From Chryseobacterium edaphi (GTDB taxonomy: Bacteria > Bacteroidota > Bacteroidia > Flavobacteriales > Weeksellaceae), in the NCBI RefSeq assembly GCF_025628985.1, contig NZ_JAOTEM010000001.1, positions 1,302,001 to 1,366,000 of the forward strand: DNA of 64,000 bases, given 5' to 3'. A model generated the notes under the pieces. That model had not been told where the DNA came from. It made no database searches and saw nothing but the letters and a program-made list of their open reading frames with translations. Positions 8,726 to 16,409 of this stretch are shown piece by piece. Both the position numbers and the translations under genes were made by a program. Position 1 is the first letter of the stretch, and every line of letters begins with the position of its first letter.

Positions 8726-9058
8726 TTATTTTCCGCTTAAAAGTAAAAGTTCATCAACTCTTATTTCTGTAATATATCTTTTCACGCCGTCTTTATCGTC
8801 ATACGATCTGTATGTAATTTTTCCTTCAATGGCAATTTCTTTTCCTTTCGGAACATACTTCTGAAAGATCTCGGCAGTTTTTCCAAACGCAACGAGACTG
8901 TGCCATTGTGTTTCTTCGACTTTTTCACCTTTTGCATTGGTGTAATGGTCATTTGTTGCCAACGACACAGTCGCTCTGAGAGTTCCGTTGTCGAAAGACA
9001 TCATTTCAACTTCTTTTCCTGTGTGACCAATCAAGGTAACTTTGTTTCTTAGTGACAT
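8726..9058 (-). CDS. ssb: Single-stranded DNA-binding protein
   Basis: 110 aa OB-fold protein: SLRNKVTLIGHTGKEVEM at the N-terminus, TQWHSLVAFGKTAEIFQKYVPKGKEIAIEGKI in the centre and RYITEIRVDELLLL near the end, all typical SSB signatures. It lacks the long glycine-rich linker and the acidic C-terminal tip (DDDIPF type) of housekeeping SSB, ending instead at LLLLSGK. It is therefore a short paralogue, or a class that does not recruit partners through an acidic tail. Flavobacteria commonly carry such a short SSB beside a full-length one; the full-length gene is not in this window. It is probably cotranscribed with the HRDC gene. Confidence 0.92.
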   Translation of the reverse strand: MSLRNKVTLIGHTGKEVEMMSFDNGTLRATVSLATNDHYTNAKGEKVEETQWHSLVAFGKTAEIFQKYVPKGKEIAIEGKITYRSYDDKDGVKRYITEIRVDELLLLSGK

Positions 9059-9190
9059 AACTTTTATTTTTTTTAATTAATTATTCAGATAAGAGACGTT
9101 CACTGTTTTCTCAAATCTCTGTTGCAAAGATTCATAAGGTTTGAAAATTTATTCGGTAGAAAATTATTTGAATTCGCTTGTAGTCGTTTG

Positions 9191-9208
9191 AAAACGGCTG
9201 TCCGTTTT
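9191..9208. promoter_or_regulatory. Small inverted repeat upstream of ssb and the divergent gene
   Basis: AAAACGG / CCGTTTT with a CTGT loop, in the 248-bp gap between divergent ssb and the 9307 gene. Arms are 7 bp without a downstream T run, so an operator or a short RNA hairpin is likelier than a terminator. Confidence 0.4.
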
Positions 9209-9245
9209 AACTATATAAATTTTAATCTTGGTAGAATTTATTTAT

Positions 9246-9253
9246 TATATTTG
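9246..9253 (+). promoter_or_regulatory. Promoter -7 element upstream of the 9307 gene
   Basis: TATATTTG (TAnnTTTG) 53 nt before the ATG. The nearest upstream TTG is at 15-nt spacing, shorter than the usual 19-20. Confidence 0.5.
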
Positions 9254-9306
9254 GATTCATTTACATTTTAAGTTTACAAGTTCTAAAACAATATTTAAAT
9301 TTTCAA

Positions 9307-9948
9307 ATGAAAAGTAAAAATTTATTTTTTATATTTTTAGCATTGCTTCCTGCAATTTTATTACTTACATTTTTCTTTATCAGTAAATCTCATGAAAATG
9401 ATATTGTAATGTACAATCCATATTTAAAAGATATGATTGTCAAAATTGATAATAAACAATATATAATTAAACCTAAGAAAGAATATAATTTAGTTCTTGA
9501 GCGTGGAAATCATAAAGTTTATTCATATTGTGATAAAGTTTTAGTGAATTCAAGGATTCAAGTTAATGATAATATTATTGAAAAAGGCGGTTTTTTAAAT
9601 CTTTCAAATCAACCTGTTTATCTTTGGACATCCGTTTACGGTAATCTTACAGATCAGGAAATTGCAAAAGAGATATTGCACGATGATTCAATTGAAATTA
9701 GCAATCCCTATGAAAATATGCAGATTGATACAATTTTGGTTGATTCATATAAAATAGTAGGTCCCATCAAGACATTTTCACCAAAAGATCTTTTAATCGA
9801 AAAGCAATGGTACTACTCAATAACTAAACCTTTTCAAAATGAAATAGATAATACAAATGGACAAAGTATAAATGTTAAAAAAGAAATTTCAAAGCTTTTT
9901 TCTAAAGATGAGTTAGTCAATTATTGGATCGAGTTAGTGAATGAATGA
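9307..9948 (+). CDS. Uncharacterised membrane-anchored protein
   Basis: 213 aa, not recognised. An N-terminal hydrophobic segment (LFFIFLALLPAILLLTFFFI, residues 6-25) looks like a single transmembrane anchor or an uncleaved signal. The rest is polar and likely extracytoplasmic, with a short beta-rich section IVKIDNKQYIIKPKKEYNLVLERGNHKVYSYC that may be a small Ig-like or PEGA-like domain. It stands alone on the plus strand between two minus-strand operons, with its own promoter element. I can assign no function. AT content is high even for this window. Confidence 0.75.
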   Translation: MKSKNLFFIFLALLPAILLLTFFFISKSHENDIVMYNPYLKDMIVKIDNKQYIIKPKKEYNLVLERGNHKVYSYCDKVLVNSRIQVNDNIIEKGGFLNLSNQPVYLWTSVYGNLTDQEIAKEILHDDSIEISNPYENMQIDTILVDSYKIVGPIKTFSPKDLLIEKQWYYSITKPFQNEIDNTNGQSINVKKEISKLFSKDELVNYWIELVNE

Positions 9949-9963
9949 GATGCACAAAATTGA

Positions 9964-10983
9964 CTAAGTTCCAACAAACTCCCTCCTAAAGTTAGAATGC
10001 TGCGTCGCTGTAAAATAATCACAAAAAATGTGATAAACTTCAGAATCTGTATGAGTTGCCCGAAGTCCCAACTGAAAATAAATTTCCAAAATCTCATGCG
10101 ATAATTTTTCTACCAAACTGGTTGCAAAACTGTGAATCACAGATTGTTTTTCAGAATTTACTAATTCAAAATCATTCAGTAAATCTTCAATTTCATCAGC
10201 ATATTGAAACACTTTCTCCATCTGCTGTTCTATATTTTCATTAAATGAATTCAGATCAAGTTGTGGTCGAATTTTAATCGCTTCCTCCGAAAAATGAGAC
10301 GCCATTCCAAGATAATTGACCAGCAAAGTTAAATCTGCAAAAATTCTGAATGGAATTTTGTCTAAAACATCTTCTGTGAAAAATTCATCGTAAATAAAAC
10401 TGTAATCTTCCGAAACTTTTACATGATCAACTTTAAAAGAATACGTTCCGGTTGCTTTCATCCCCATCGATTTCCAATTGGGAATAACTTCTACATGATC
10501 TTTAGAAATAACAAAAGAACGTATAATTTCAGAACCGGATTCATCGATCAAAGGAATCCCATTTTCAGTTAATTTTGCATTTAACGTAAAATGGCTTAAA
10601 TGTGGCGCTCCCGTAGCAAAATGCCAAAGGCCGTCGATCATGAAAGTTCCGTCAGCTTGTTTTTCTGCTGTTCCTCCAATCATTCCGCTTCCACCGAAAC
10701 AGGTTTTTTGGTTTGAGAATAATTCTTTTGCAATATTTGGTTTTAAATTTCTTGAGAAAAAATTTGCTCCCGAACATAATGTTAACATCCAGCCTAAACT
10801 TCCGTCGATTTTTGACCAATCATGTAAAACAGACAAACCTTCTCGTAAGCGAAATCCCAATCCGCCATAGATTTTAGGAACCCAAATCTGAAGCAATCTT
10901 TCATGATGAATTTGATTCATGATTAACGCAGAAACTTCAGAAGCTCCCAACATTTCTTTTCTGATTTTTTCAGGCGTAAGCAT
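9964..10983 (-). CDS. Acyl-CoA-dehydrogenase-like flavin enzyme, in the TPP-riboswitch operon
   Basis: 339 aa. The layout is that of the acyl-CoA dehydrogenase / class D flavin monooxygenase (DszC-HpaB-like) superfamily. The N-terminal helical part has WVPKIYGGLGFRLREGLSVLHDWSKIDGSLGW-type sequence, with GWMLTLCSGAN. The middle beta domain contains GGSGMIGGTAEKQADGTFMIDGLWHFATGA and WKSMGMKATGTYSF. The C-terminal helices end in a short REFVGT tail. I see no clear acyl-CoA dehydrogenase catalytic glutamate and do not assign a substrate. The start overlaps the end of the pnuC-like gene by 14 nt, so it is in the same thiamine-controlled transcript. A role in thiamine or precursor metabolism is therefore possible, but this is inference. 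Confidence 0.8.
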   Translation of the reverse strand: MLTPEKIRKEMLGASEVSALIMNQIHHERLLQIWVPKIYGGLGFRLREGLSVLHDWSKIDGSLGWMLTLCSGANFFSRNLKPNIAKELFSNQKTCFGGSGMIGGTAEKQADGTFMIDGLWHFATGAPHLSHFTLNAKLTENGIPLIDESGSEIIRSFVISKDHVEVIPNWKSMGMKATGTYSFKVDHVKVSEDYSFIYDEFFTEDVLDKIPFRIFADLTLLVNYLGMASHFSEEAIKIRPQLDLNSFNENIEQQMEKVFQYADEIEDLLNDFELVNSEKQSVIHSFATSLVEKLSHEILEIYFQLGLRATHTDSEVYHIFCDYFTATQHSNFRREFVGT

Positions 10984-11563
10984 TCTCTTTTTTATTAATT
11001 ATTTTCCTCCACTCCAAATATCCTGAGATTGCGACGATAAACAAGAAAGCCGTCAAAACTGCATACAAATAGAGATCTTTGTGAATCAATAACGGAATCG
11101 CAATGATATTGCTAACATTCAATAAAATCCAGTTTTCAATTTTTCTGCGCGCCATCAACCACATTCCTGCCCATGCAAACGCGCTGACCAAAGAATCCCA
11201 AATCGGAACATCAGAATCGGTAAAATGCGTCAGAAAAAACCAAAAAAGACTGAAAGTTCCAGTGACAATTCCCGCAGTTATTAATTTTTCCTGCTTTGTA
11301 GTTTCGGAAATCGCAGTTTCGGATTTTCGCTTGCCAAATTTCCAGTAAAGCCATCCGTAAATGCTCATGATTAAATAGTAGAGATTCAGCGTAAACTCTG
11401 CGTAAAGTTTCGAAGTAATCATTACATAAAGCGTGAGTGAAACTCCTGCAATTCCAAACAGATAATTGTTTGAGTTGTTTTTTCGGGCTAATAAAACCTG
11501 AAAAATTGAAAAGAAGACACCCAACCATTCAGGCCAAGTTGTCTGTTGTAAAATTTCCTGCAT
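10970..11563 (-). CDS. pnuT: PnuC-family vitamin transporter, probably thiamine (PnuT)
   Basis: About 197 aa, with about seven hydrophobic segments and the PnuC signature NNYLFGIAGVSLTLYVMI and YYLIMSIYGWLYWKFGKR. Near the C-terminus is YAVLTAFLFIVAISGYLEWRK, which matches the YxxLxxxGYxxW pattern of the family. PnuC proteins facilitate diffusion of vitamins such as nicotinamide riboside. The copy behind a TPP riboswitch in Bacteroidetes is known as PnuT and takes up thiamine, and the strong TPP riboswitch about 45 nt upstream supports that substrate. ATG 11563 is preferred over TTG 11566. The next gene overlaps it by 14 nt. Confidence 0.9.
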   Translation of the reverse strand: MQEILQQTTWPEWLGVFFSIFQVLLARKNNSNNYLFGIAGVSLTLYVMITSKLYAEFTLNLYYLIMSIYGWLYWKFGKRKSETAISETTKQEKLITAGIVTGTFSLFWFFLTHFTDSDVPIWDSLVSAFAWAGMWLMARRKIENWILLNVSNIIAIPLLIHKDLYLYAVLTAFLFIVAISGYLEWRKIINKKENAYA

Positions 11564-11608
11564 CAAATTAACTTTTATAAAATTAAATGATGAGATGATA
11601 AAATCAAA

Positions 11609-11692
11609 TTCCCTACGCCGGTATTATCCGGATCAGGTGTGGAAGATTCCTGGGTATCATCTCAGCCGCAATCGTGCAGCACCCCATTGATG
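11609..11692 (-). ncRNA. TPP riboswitch (THI element)
   Basis: The minus strand contains the conserved thi-box pieces in order: GGGGTGC, then GGCTGAGATGATACCC, then ACCTGATCCGGATAATACCGGCGTAGGGA. These are the P2/P3 sensor arm (CUGAGA) and the P4/P5 pyrophosphate arm (ACCUGAUC...GAUAAUACC...GUAGGGA) of the TPP aptamer. It lies 45 nt upstream of the pnuC-like ATG. After the aptamer the minus strand continues into TTTGATTTTATCATCTCATCA, where TGATGAGATGATA is complementary to aptamer sequence. This could form the expression switch, probably by sequestering the aptamer rather than by a long U-tract terminator. Confidence 0.95.
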
Positions 11693-11700
11693 CCGCAAAA

Positions 11701-12119
11701 GTGGAACTTTTTTCTGAGAATAAAAAATTAAACTGAAAAGTTTTTTTATCCACAAAAGAGATAAAATATTTTATTTTTCAGATTTCAAAGAGAATATAAA
11801 AAATTCCTGTTAAAATTTTAAAATCATTAGTCACTCTTATAATCTTTTTATTCAAAAATAAGTGGAACGGCTTTGTATATCTTTATTTCAGGTTTTTTTT
11901 TACTATCTTATATCCTTACGGTTTTTTTTAACGCTAAGAAAAACAAGGCTTTTACAATAAATGCTCTTTTTAAGATAGACAATGGCATTTCATTTAACAA
12001 AGAAATACAAAGTACTTAATGATTGATCGCTTGTGAATTATTTCTTTTGTCTCATTTGCGGTAAAACAACAACCGTTTTCAAATGGATATTTTGTATATT
12101 TAAATTTTAATACCAAACT
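11701..12119. other. Non-coding gap with a degenerate intergenic repeat
   Basis: A 419-bp AT-rich gap between the divergent riboswitch operon and the HPP-family gene. It holds no credible ORF. The middle (11920-12060) contains AACGCTAAGAAAAACAAGGC and AACAAAGAAATACAAAG, which resemble decayed copies of the AACGCAAAG-type repeat seen again at 18768-18862. No clear TAnnTTTG element is seen in front of the HPP gene. Confidence 0.5.
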
Positions 12120-12716
12120 GTGAAGAAGACGCTACGAAGAACTTACCGTGTATCAAAATATGTGATTTATAAAGAAACGCTTGTCGACTATAAAGAACAT
12201 TTCTGGTCTTTTCTCGGAGCTTTTTTCGGAATTGGAATCATTGCTTTTTTGCAGTCCCACTATTTACTCGAACAAGAAAATGTATTTCTTATCGGATCAT
12301 TCGGCGCATCAAGTGTTTTGATTTACGGCGCTATTCAGAGTCCTTTGGCTCAACCTAGAAATCTCGTTGGCGGTCATGTACTTTCAGCCTTGGTTGGAGT
12401 CACTATCTATCAGATTGTTCCTGATATTTTATGGCTTTCCGCACCTTTGGCGGTTGCACTTTCAATTGTATTAATGCAATGCACAAAAACACTTCATCCT
12501 CCCGGTGGCGCGACGGCTTTGATTGCAGTAACATCAACCGGAAAAATTCCTGAATTGGGATATTGGTATGTGTTGTCTCCTGTTTTGTCGGGATGCGTTA
12601 TTTTACTTTTGGTAGCTTTATTTTTTAATAATATCACAAAAAACAGAAGTTATCCTACAAACAGTAAATGGAAAAAGCTTCTTCATAAAAAACACAAGCA
12701 CAATTTGAAAAATTAA
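12120..12716 (+). CDS. HPP-family integral membrane protein
   Basis: 198 aa with four to five transmembrane segments between residues 30 and 175, and the family-defining HPPGGATALIAV motif (about residues 125-136). The glycine-rich IGSFGASSVLIYGA and QPRNLVGGHVLSALVG segments are also diagnostic. Plant and cyanobacterial members have been linked to nitrite transport; the bacterial role is not established. The cytoplasmic tail is basic (KKLLHKKHKH). The start is GTG 12120, giving MKKTLRRTYRVSKYV; no upstream ATG fits. The next gene begins 5 nt later and is probably cotranscribed. Confidence 0.9.
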   Translation: MKKTLRRTYRVSKYVIYKETLVDYKEHFWSFLGAFFGIGIIAFLQSHYLLEQENVFLIGSFGASSVLIYGAIQSPLAQPRNLVGGHVLSALVGVTIYQIVPDILWLSAPLAVALSIVLMQCTKTLHPPGGATALIAVTSTGKIPELGYWYVLSPVLSGCVILLLVALFFNNITKNRSYPTNSKWKKLLHKKHKHNLKN

Positions 12717-12721
12717 TTATT

Positions 12722-13060
12722 ATGAACTGTCTTGAATGCGGCGAAAAAATCATTGGAAGATCAGATAAAAAATTCTGCAATGACGCGTGTAGAAATGCTT
12801 ATAACAATAAACAAAATAAAGATTCTAGCAATCTGATGCGGAACGTAAATAATAAACTCCGCAGAAATTACCGTATCTTGAGCGATACAAATACTGAAGG
12901 AAAAACCAAAATCGCCAAATCTAAATTGAGTGGCTTAGGATTTGATTTTAATTATTTCACACAAATAAAAGTTTATAAAAACGGTTCAGAATATAAATTT
13001 GTTTATGATCAAGGCTATAAAATTTTAGATGAAGATTATATTTTGATTGTTAAGAATTAA
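12722..13060 (+). CDS. Zinc-ribbon protein, function unknown
   Basis: 112 aa. The N-terminal CLECGEKIIGRSDKKFCNDACRNAYNNK contains a CxxC...CxxxC zinc ribbon of the DUF2116 type (Cys3, Cys6, Cys19, Cys23). The remainder is basic and beta-prone: VNNKLRRNYRIL, FDFNYFTQIKVYKNGSEYKFVYDQGYKILDED. It resembles small cytosolic DNA- or RNA-associated proteins found widely in Flavobacteriia, but no activity is established. It starts 5 nt after the HPP gene, suggesting a shared transcript, and is followed by a long inverted repeat. Confidence 0.8.
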   Translation: MNCLECGEKIIGRSDKKFCNDACRNAYNNKQNKDSSNLMRNVNNKLRRNYRILSDTNTEGKTKIAKSKLSGLGFDFNYFTQIKVYKNGSEYKFVYDQGYKILDEDYILIVKN

Positions 13061-13078
13061 ATGGAATGTGATGAAAAA

Positions 13079-13129
13079 TTTTTAGATAATTTTTTATCCC
13101 ACCTTAAAGGAAGGACAATTATCTAAAAA
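13079..13129. repeat. 13-bp inverted repeat in the gap before the epimerase gene
   Basis: TTTTTAGATAATT (13079-13091) and AATTATCTAAAAA (13117-13129) are perfect reverse complements with a 25-nt interior. The interior carries CCTT...AAGG, so it could extend the fold. Both strands end in a T or A tract, so this could be a bidirectional terminator or a stable RNA element. Confidence 0.65.
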
Positions 13130-13157
13130 TTAATTAAATAAAAAGCAAAATCAATAC

Positions 13158-14066
13158 ATGAAAGAAGTCGTAGTAATAACAGGAGCAAGCGGAGCCGTCG
13201 CAAAAGTTTTAGCCAAAAAACTTGAAAACGAATATACAGTTCGCTTTCTGACACGAACTAAAAAACATGAAAATGATTTTGAGTGGAATATCGAAAATAA
13301 AACCATTGATGAAAAAGCTTTCGAAAATGTAAGTCACATCATCCATCTTGCCGGAGCTAATATTTCGGAAAAACGTTGGAGTAACGAAAGAAAAAAAGAA
13401 ATTATTTCAAGCCGTGTTGATTCTGCAAAACTGATTTTAGAAACTCTACAAAAGAAAAATATAAAATTAAAATCGTTCATTTCAGCTTCTGCCGTTGGAA
13501 TTTACGGAGCGATTACTTCCGAAAAAATATTTAAAGAAGATGACGAAAAAGGAAATGATTTTCTAAGTGAAGTTGTGATTCTTTGGGAAAAAGCAGCGGA
13601 TGAATTTCAAGAAAAAGGTGTTGCCGAAAGAGTGGTAAAAGTACGAATAGCCATCGTTCTTTCTGAAAATGAAGGTGCATTGAAAAAAATGTCAGTTCCC
13701 GTAAAATTCGGGATCGGATCACCAGTAGGAACCGGAAGACAGTATATCCCGTGGATTCATATTGATGATCTTTCTTCTGTATTTGAATTTGCGCTAAAAA
13801 ACGAAAATATAAATGGAGCTTACAACGCTTCTGCTCCTCAACATACCGACAATGAAAATTTCACGAAAGAGATTGCAGAAGTTTTAAACAAACCTATGTT
13901 TATACCCAATATTCCTGGATTTGTGATGAAGATGATCTTTGGCGAGTTGTCGGTGGTATTGCTTGAAGGTTCCAGAACTTCTTCGGAAAAACTTCAAAAT
14001 GAAGGATTTCAATTTAAATTTACTGAATTAAAACCTGCATTAAAAAATCTTTTAACTAAAAATTAA
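13158..14066 (+). CDS. TIGR01777-family NAD(P)-dependent epimerase/reductase
   Basis: 302 aa extended short-chain dehydrogenase. The N-terminal dinucleotide-binding motif GASGAVAKVLAKKL (GxxGxxxxxL type, with A in place of the third G) is followed by HIIHLAGANISEKRWSNERKKEIISSRVDS. That segment is the hallmark of the TIGR01777 (YfcH / SulA-like) family. SASAVGIYG contains the serine and tyrosine region of the active site. The C-terminal DUF1731-like part is VLNKPMFIPNIPGFVMKMIFGELSVVLLEGSR. The substrate is not known for this family. It is followed after 33 nt by the Nudix gene and may be cotranscribed with it. Confidence 0.92.
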   Translation: MKEVVVITGASGAVAKVLAKKLENEYTVRFLTRTKKHENDFEWNIENKTIDEKAFENVSHIIHLAGANISEKRWSNERKKEIISSRVDSAKLILETLQKKNIKLKSFISASAVGIYGAITSEKIFKEDDEKGNDFLSEVVILWEKAADEFQEKGVAERVVKVRIAIVLSENEGALKKMSVPVKFGIGSPVGTGRQYIPWIHIDDLSSVFEFALKNENINGAYNASAPQHTDNENFTKEIAEVLNKPMFIPNIPGFVMKMIFGELSVVLLEGSRTSSEKLQNEGFQFKFTELKPALKNLLTKN

Positions 14067-14099
14067 TTAACAAATTATCTTATCAAGATTGTAAAATCT

Positions 14100-14681
14100 A
14101 TGCAAAATACAAACGTACATATCGAAAAAACCGAAATCTTGTCAGATAATTGGTATACTTTAAAAAAGATCACATTTAATATTAAAAAGAAAGACGGAAC
14201 TGTTGAAACTCAAAGCAGAGAAGCTTATGACAGAGGAAATGGTGCTGTCATTTTACTTTATAATACGATTTCAAAAACAGTTATTCTTACAAAACAATTT
14301 CGAATGCCGACTTACATCAACGGAAATTCCACAGGAATGCTGATTGAAGCATGTGCTGGTTTGCTGGATGACGATAATCCCGAAGAATGCATCAAAAGGG
14401 AGACCGAAGAAGAAACCGGCTACAAAATATCAAAAGTTGAGAAAATTTTTGAAGCATATATGTCACCGGGATCCGTCACAGAAATTCTGCATTTTTTCAT
14501 TGCCGAATATTCAAGTGAAATGAAAATCACAAATGGTGGCGGACTTCAAGATGAAGGTGAAGACATTGAGGTTCTCGAAATTGGTTTTGAAAAAGCTCTC
14601 GGCATGATTGATTCGGGAGAAATAAAAGATGCAAAAACCATTATGCTGATTCAGCATTTACGCATTAAAAATAAGTTGTAA
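14100..14681 (+). CDS. nudK: Nudix hydrolase, NudK / ADP-ribose pyrophosphatase-like
   Basis: 193 aa. The Nudix box runs [24 protein letters not shown] (about residues 86-110) and has the full GX5EX7REUXEEXGU pattern, with the EE pair that binds Mg2+. The upstream segment [28 protein letters not shown] and the downstream [18 protein letters not shown] are typical of the GDP-mannose / ADP-ribose pyrophosphatase subfamily. It probably cleaves nucleoside-diphosphate sugars; the exact substrate is not fixed by sequence. Confidence 0.88.
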   Translation: MQNTNVHIEKTEILSDNWYTLKKITFNIKKKDGTVETQSREAYDRGNGAVILLYNTISKTVILTKQFRMPTYINGNSTGMLIEACAGLLDDDNPEECIKRETEEETGYKISKVEKIFEAYMSPGSVTEILHFFIAEYSSEMKITNGGGLQDEGEDIEVLEIGFEKALGMIDSGEIKDAKTIMLIQHLRIKNKL

Positions 14682-14701
14682 ATATTTATAAAATTGAAAT
14701 T

Positions 14702-15274
14702 ATGAAACTGCAATTTTCTGCAATACTTTGTTTTTTATTTTCTGTGTTGGTATTCGGACAGAAAAAAGAAGTATTAAGCTCAAAAGATCAACATGCCGTT
14801 GAGCATTTTAAAAAAGAATATAAAAAGAAAAATTATAAAAAGTTTGAAGGTAAAATTAATACAAAAGATAACCAGATTCTTTTTGATGACAAAGTAACTT
14901 ACTTTGAAAAAACTGATAAATTGACTGTTTCAATTTTACAGCAAGGCTTGGTTTATCCTCAACTTCTGACAGATTATCAGATGCAGAAATTTCTTGATGA
15001 AACTACAGATAAAACTCAAAAGAGATTTTTGAAACTGCAAAAAGATCCGAAAGCTGGCTTTGATGTGAATAATATTTTGGTGAAAACTTCTGAGCTTCCT
15101 TTTTTAAACGTAAATGAAAAAGTAAAAAGATTCAGACTGATTACCAAAAACAGAAATCTGCCGAATTCAATTATTTACCTTTTAGAATTGACGAATTCAA
15201 AAGCCGTTAAAAATATGAGTATTGATGAGTTTGTAAAAGATGCGAAACTTACATACCTTAATCAGGAAAACTAA
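14702..15274 (+). CDS. Exported protein of unknown function
   Basis: 190 aa with a clear signal peptide (KLQFSAILCFLFSVLVFGQ, cleavage after GQ near residue 20). The mature part is lysine-rich and mixed alpha/beta (EHFKKEYKKKNYKKFEG, YPQLLTDYQMQKFL). I do not recognise a family. It follows the Nudix gene by 20 nt and precedes a broken gene by 11 nt, so it may end a short operon. There is no C-terminal type IX sorting domain, so periplasmic or membrane-associated localisation is likely. Confidence 0.78.
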   Translation: MKLQFSAILCFLFSVLVFGQKKEVLSSKDQHAVEHFKKEYKKKNYKKFEGKINTKDNQILFDDKVTYFEKTDKLTVSILQQGLVYPQLLTDYQMQKFLDETTDKTQKRFLKLQKDPKAGFDVNNILVKTSELPFLNVNEKVKRFRLITKNRNLPNSIIYLLELTNSKAVKNMSIDEFVKDAKLTYLNQEN

Positions 15275-15285
15275 ATTTTAGATCA

Positions 15286-16023
15286 ATGTACAATCCGGTC
15301 CGGAGAAACAGAAACATAGGAACCGAAAATCAAGGATTTGGTCAAAATAACAGACTTCAGATTTCAACACCATATGGAACTTTAAAATCGTTTTACGAAA
15401 GAATCGAAAAGTATCAAAAAGAAGTAAGAATTATTAATGACCATGAGTTTCTATTCATTGAAGAAGAAACCCGAGAGAATTGTCATCACACCTGTACATT
15501 CGATGATTTAGAAAGTATTATTAAGCAAATTCCAAAAGAGGATTATGGAGATTTAAAATTTATAATTCTAAGACAACCTAAGCGAAAAGAAGAAATACTT
15601 TCACCGGTTTAGGGAAGACTTATATATAGTTTTGAATTTGAAGATGAATATTTTCCCGCAATTATTCTAGATGCAGTTGAGATAAATAAAAAATTGATCT
15701 GGACAAAAAAACAAACTGTTAATCAACAAAAAGAATTTGCCCGTCTAAAAGAAGATGGACATATTTTCATTGAAGATAAAAGAAAATTTTGCTCAAGAAT
15801 AAAAATTGAATCTTCGAGATATACTCAACTTTACAGAACTTTATTGCATGAATTCGGACATTATGTTCATTACCTGGAAGTTGTCGAAAGATCTGGTAAC
15901 GAAGATGAAAATTACGAAGAAAAAGAGAGACGAGAAGATTATTATTTTAAATTGCCTAAGAGTGAAAAGGAAAGATTTGCAAATAAATATGCAGATCATT
16001 GGAGAAAGATAATCATTCCTTAA
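15286..16023 (+). pseudogene. HExxH protein interrupted by an in-frame amber stop
   Basis: Two ORFs, 15286-15609 and 15613-16023, are in the same frame and separated only by a TAG at 15610-15612. Translating through gives one 245-residue protein with continuous coding character: ...KEEILSPV * GRLIYSFEFEDEYFPAII... The second half contains LLHEFGHYVHYLEVVE (about residues 190-205), an HExxH zinc-metallopeptidase-like motif with an acidic stretch after it. A CAG-to-TAG change would explain the interruption. I see no signal peptide and no named family. It could be a recent nonsense mutation, a sequencing error or programmed read-through. The N-terminal half alone (108 aa) would lack the zinc site. 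Confidence 0.7.
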
Positions 16024-16035
16024 AATACTTAATTG

Positions 16036-16260
16036 ATGGATTTTTCACCCAGCAATTAAAAAATTGCTTATCAAATTTATATTGGAACAGATCATACTTT
16101 GTGTGGACAGGATGGTAAATAACAGTCAGATATAGCGAAATATATTTCAGAAACTTTTATAACAAGTTCATTAGTAACAGGAAGAAAAAACTTATTAACT
16201 TAAAAAGAAAGTTACGATAATCTTAAGGCGAATATAAAATATATTACTTGTATTAAAAGA
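16036..16260 (+). pseudogene. Decayed small gene with three in-frame stops
   Basis: One frame reads protein-like sequence through TAA codons at 16057, 16120 and 16201. The segments are KIAYQIYIGTDHTLCGQDGK, QSDIAKYISETFITSSLVTG and KESYDNLKANIKYITCIK. The single cysteines and the YITCIK ending resemble small flavobacterial proteins with a YCG...TCKKC layout, but that resemblance is from memory. Together with the broken gene before it, this looks like a patch of decaying genes. The call is uncertain because the stretch is short and AT-rich. Confidence 0.4.
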
Positions 16261-16327
16261 AAAACTAATTTTTTGCCTCCAAACAAATTAATAATCAAAA
16301 ACTTACGGTTTTTTCAATTAAAAAGCC

Positions 16328-16335
16328 TAATTTTG
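16328..16335 (+). promoter_or_regulatory. Promoter -7 element of the J-KTSC gene
   Basis: TAATTTTG matches TAnnTTTG and lies 75 nt before ATG 16410. An 11-codon ORF (16361-16396, ATG...TGA) sits in the intervening leader. Confidence 0.5.
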
Positions 16336-16409
16336 CATCCCGTAAAAAGGATCATCCATTATGAAATCTCAATTGCATATGGCCTTTGAAAATTGATAAA
16401 TATCTTCAT

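Noticed and set aside
11609-11692. The riboswitch as a possible cobalamin or other element
   Set aside because: The CUGAGA, ACCUGAUC and GUAGGGA pieces are specific to the TPP aptamer, and the transporter downstream fits.
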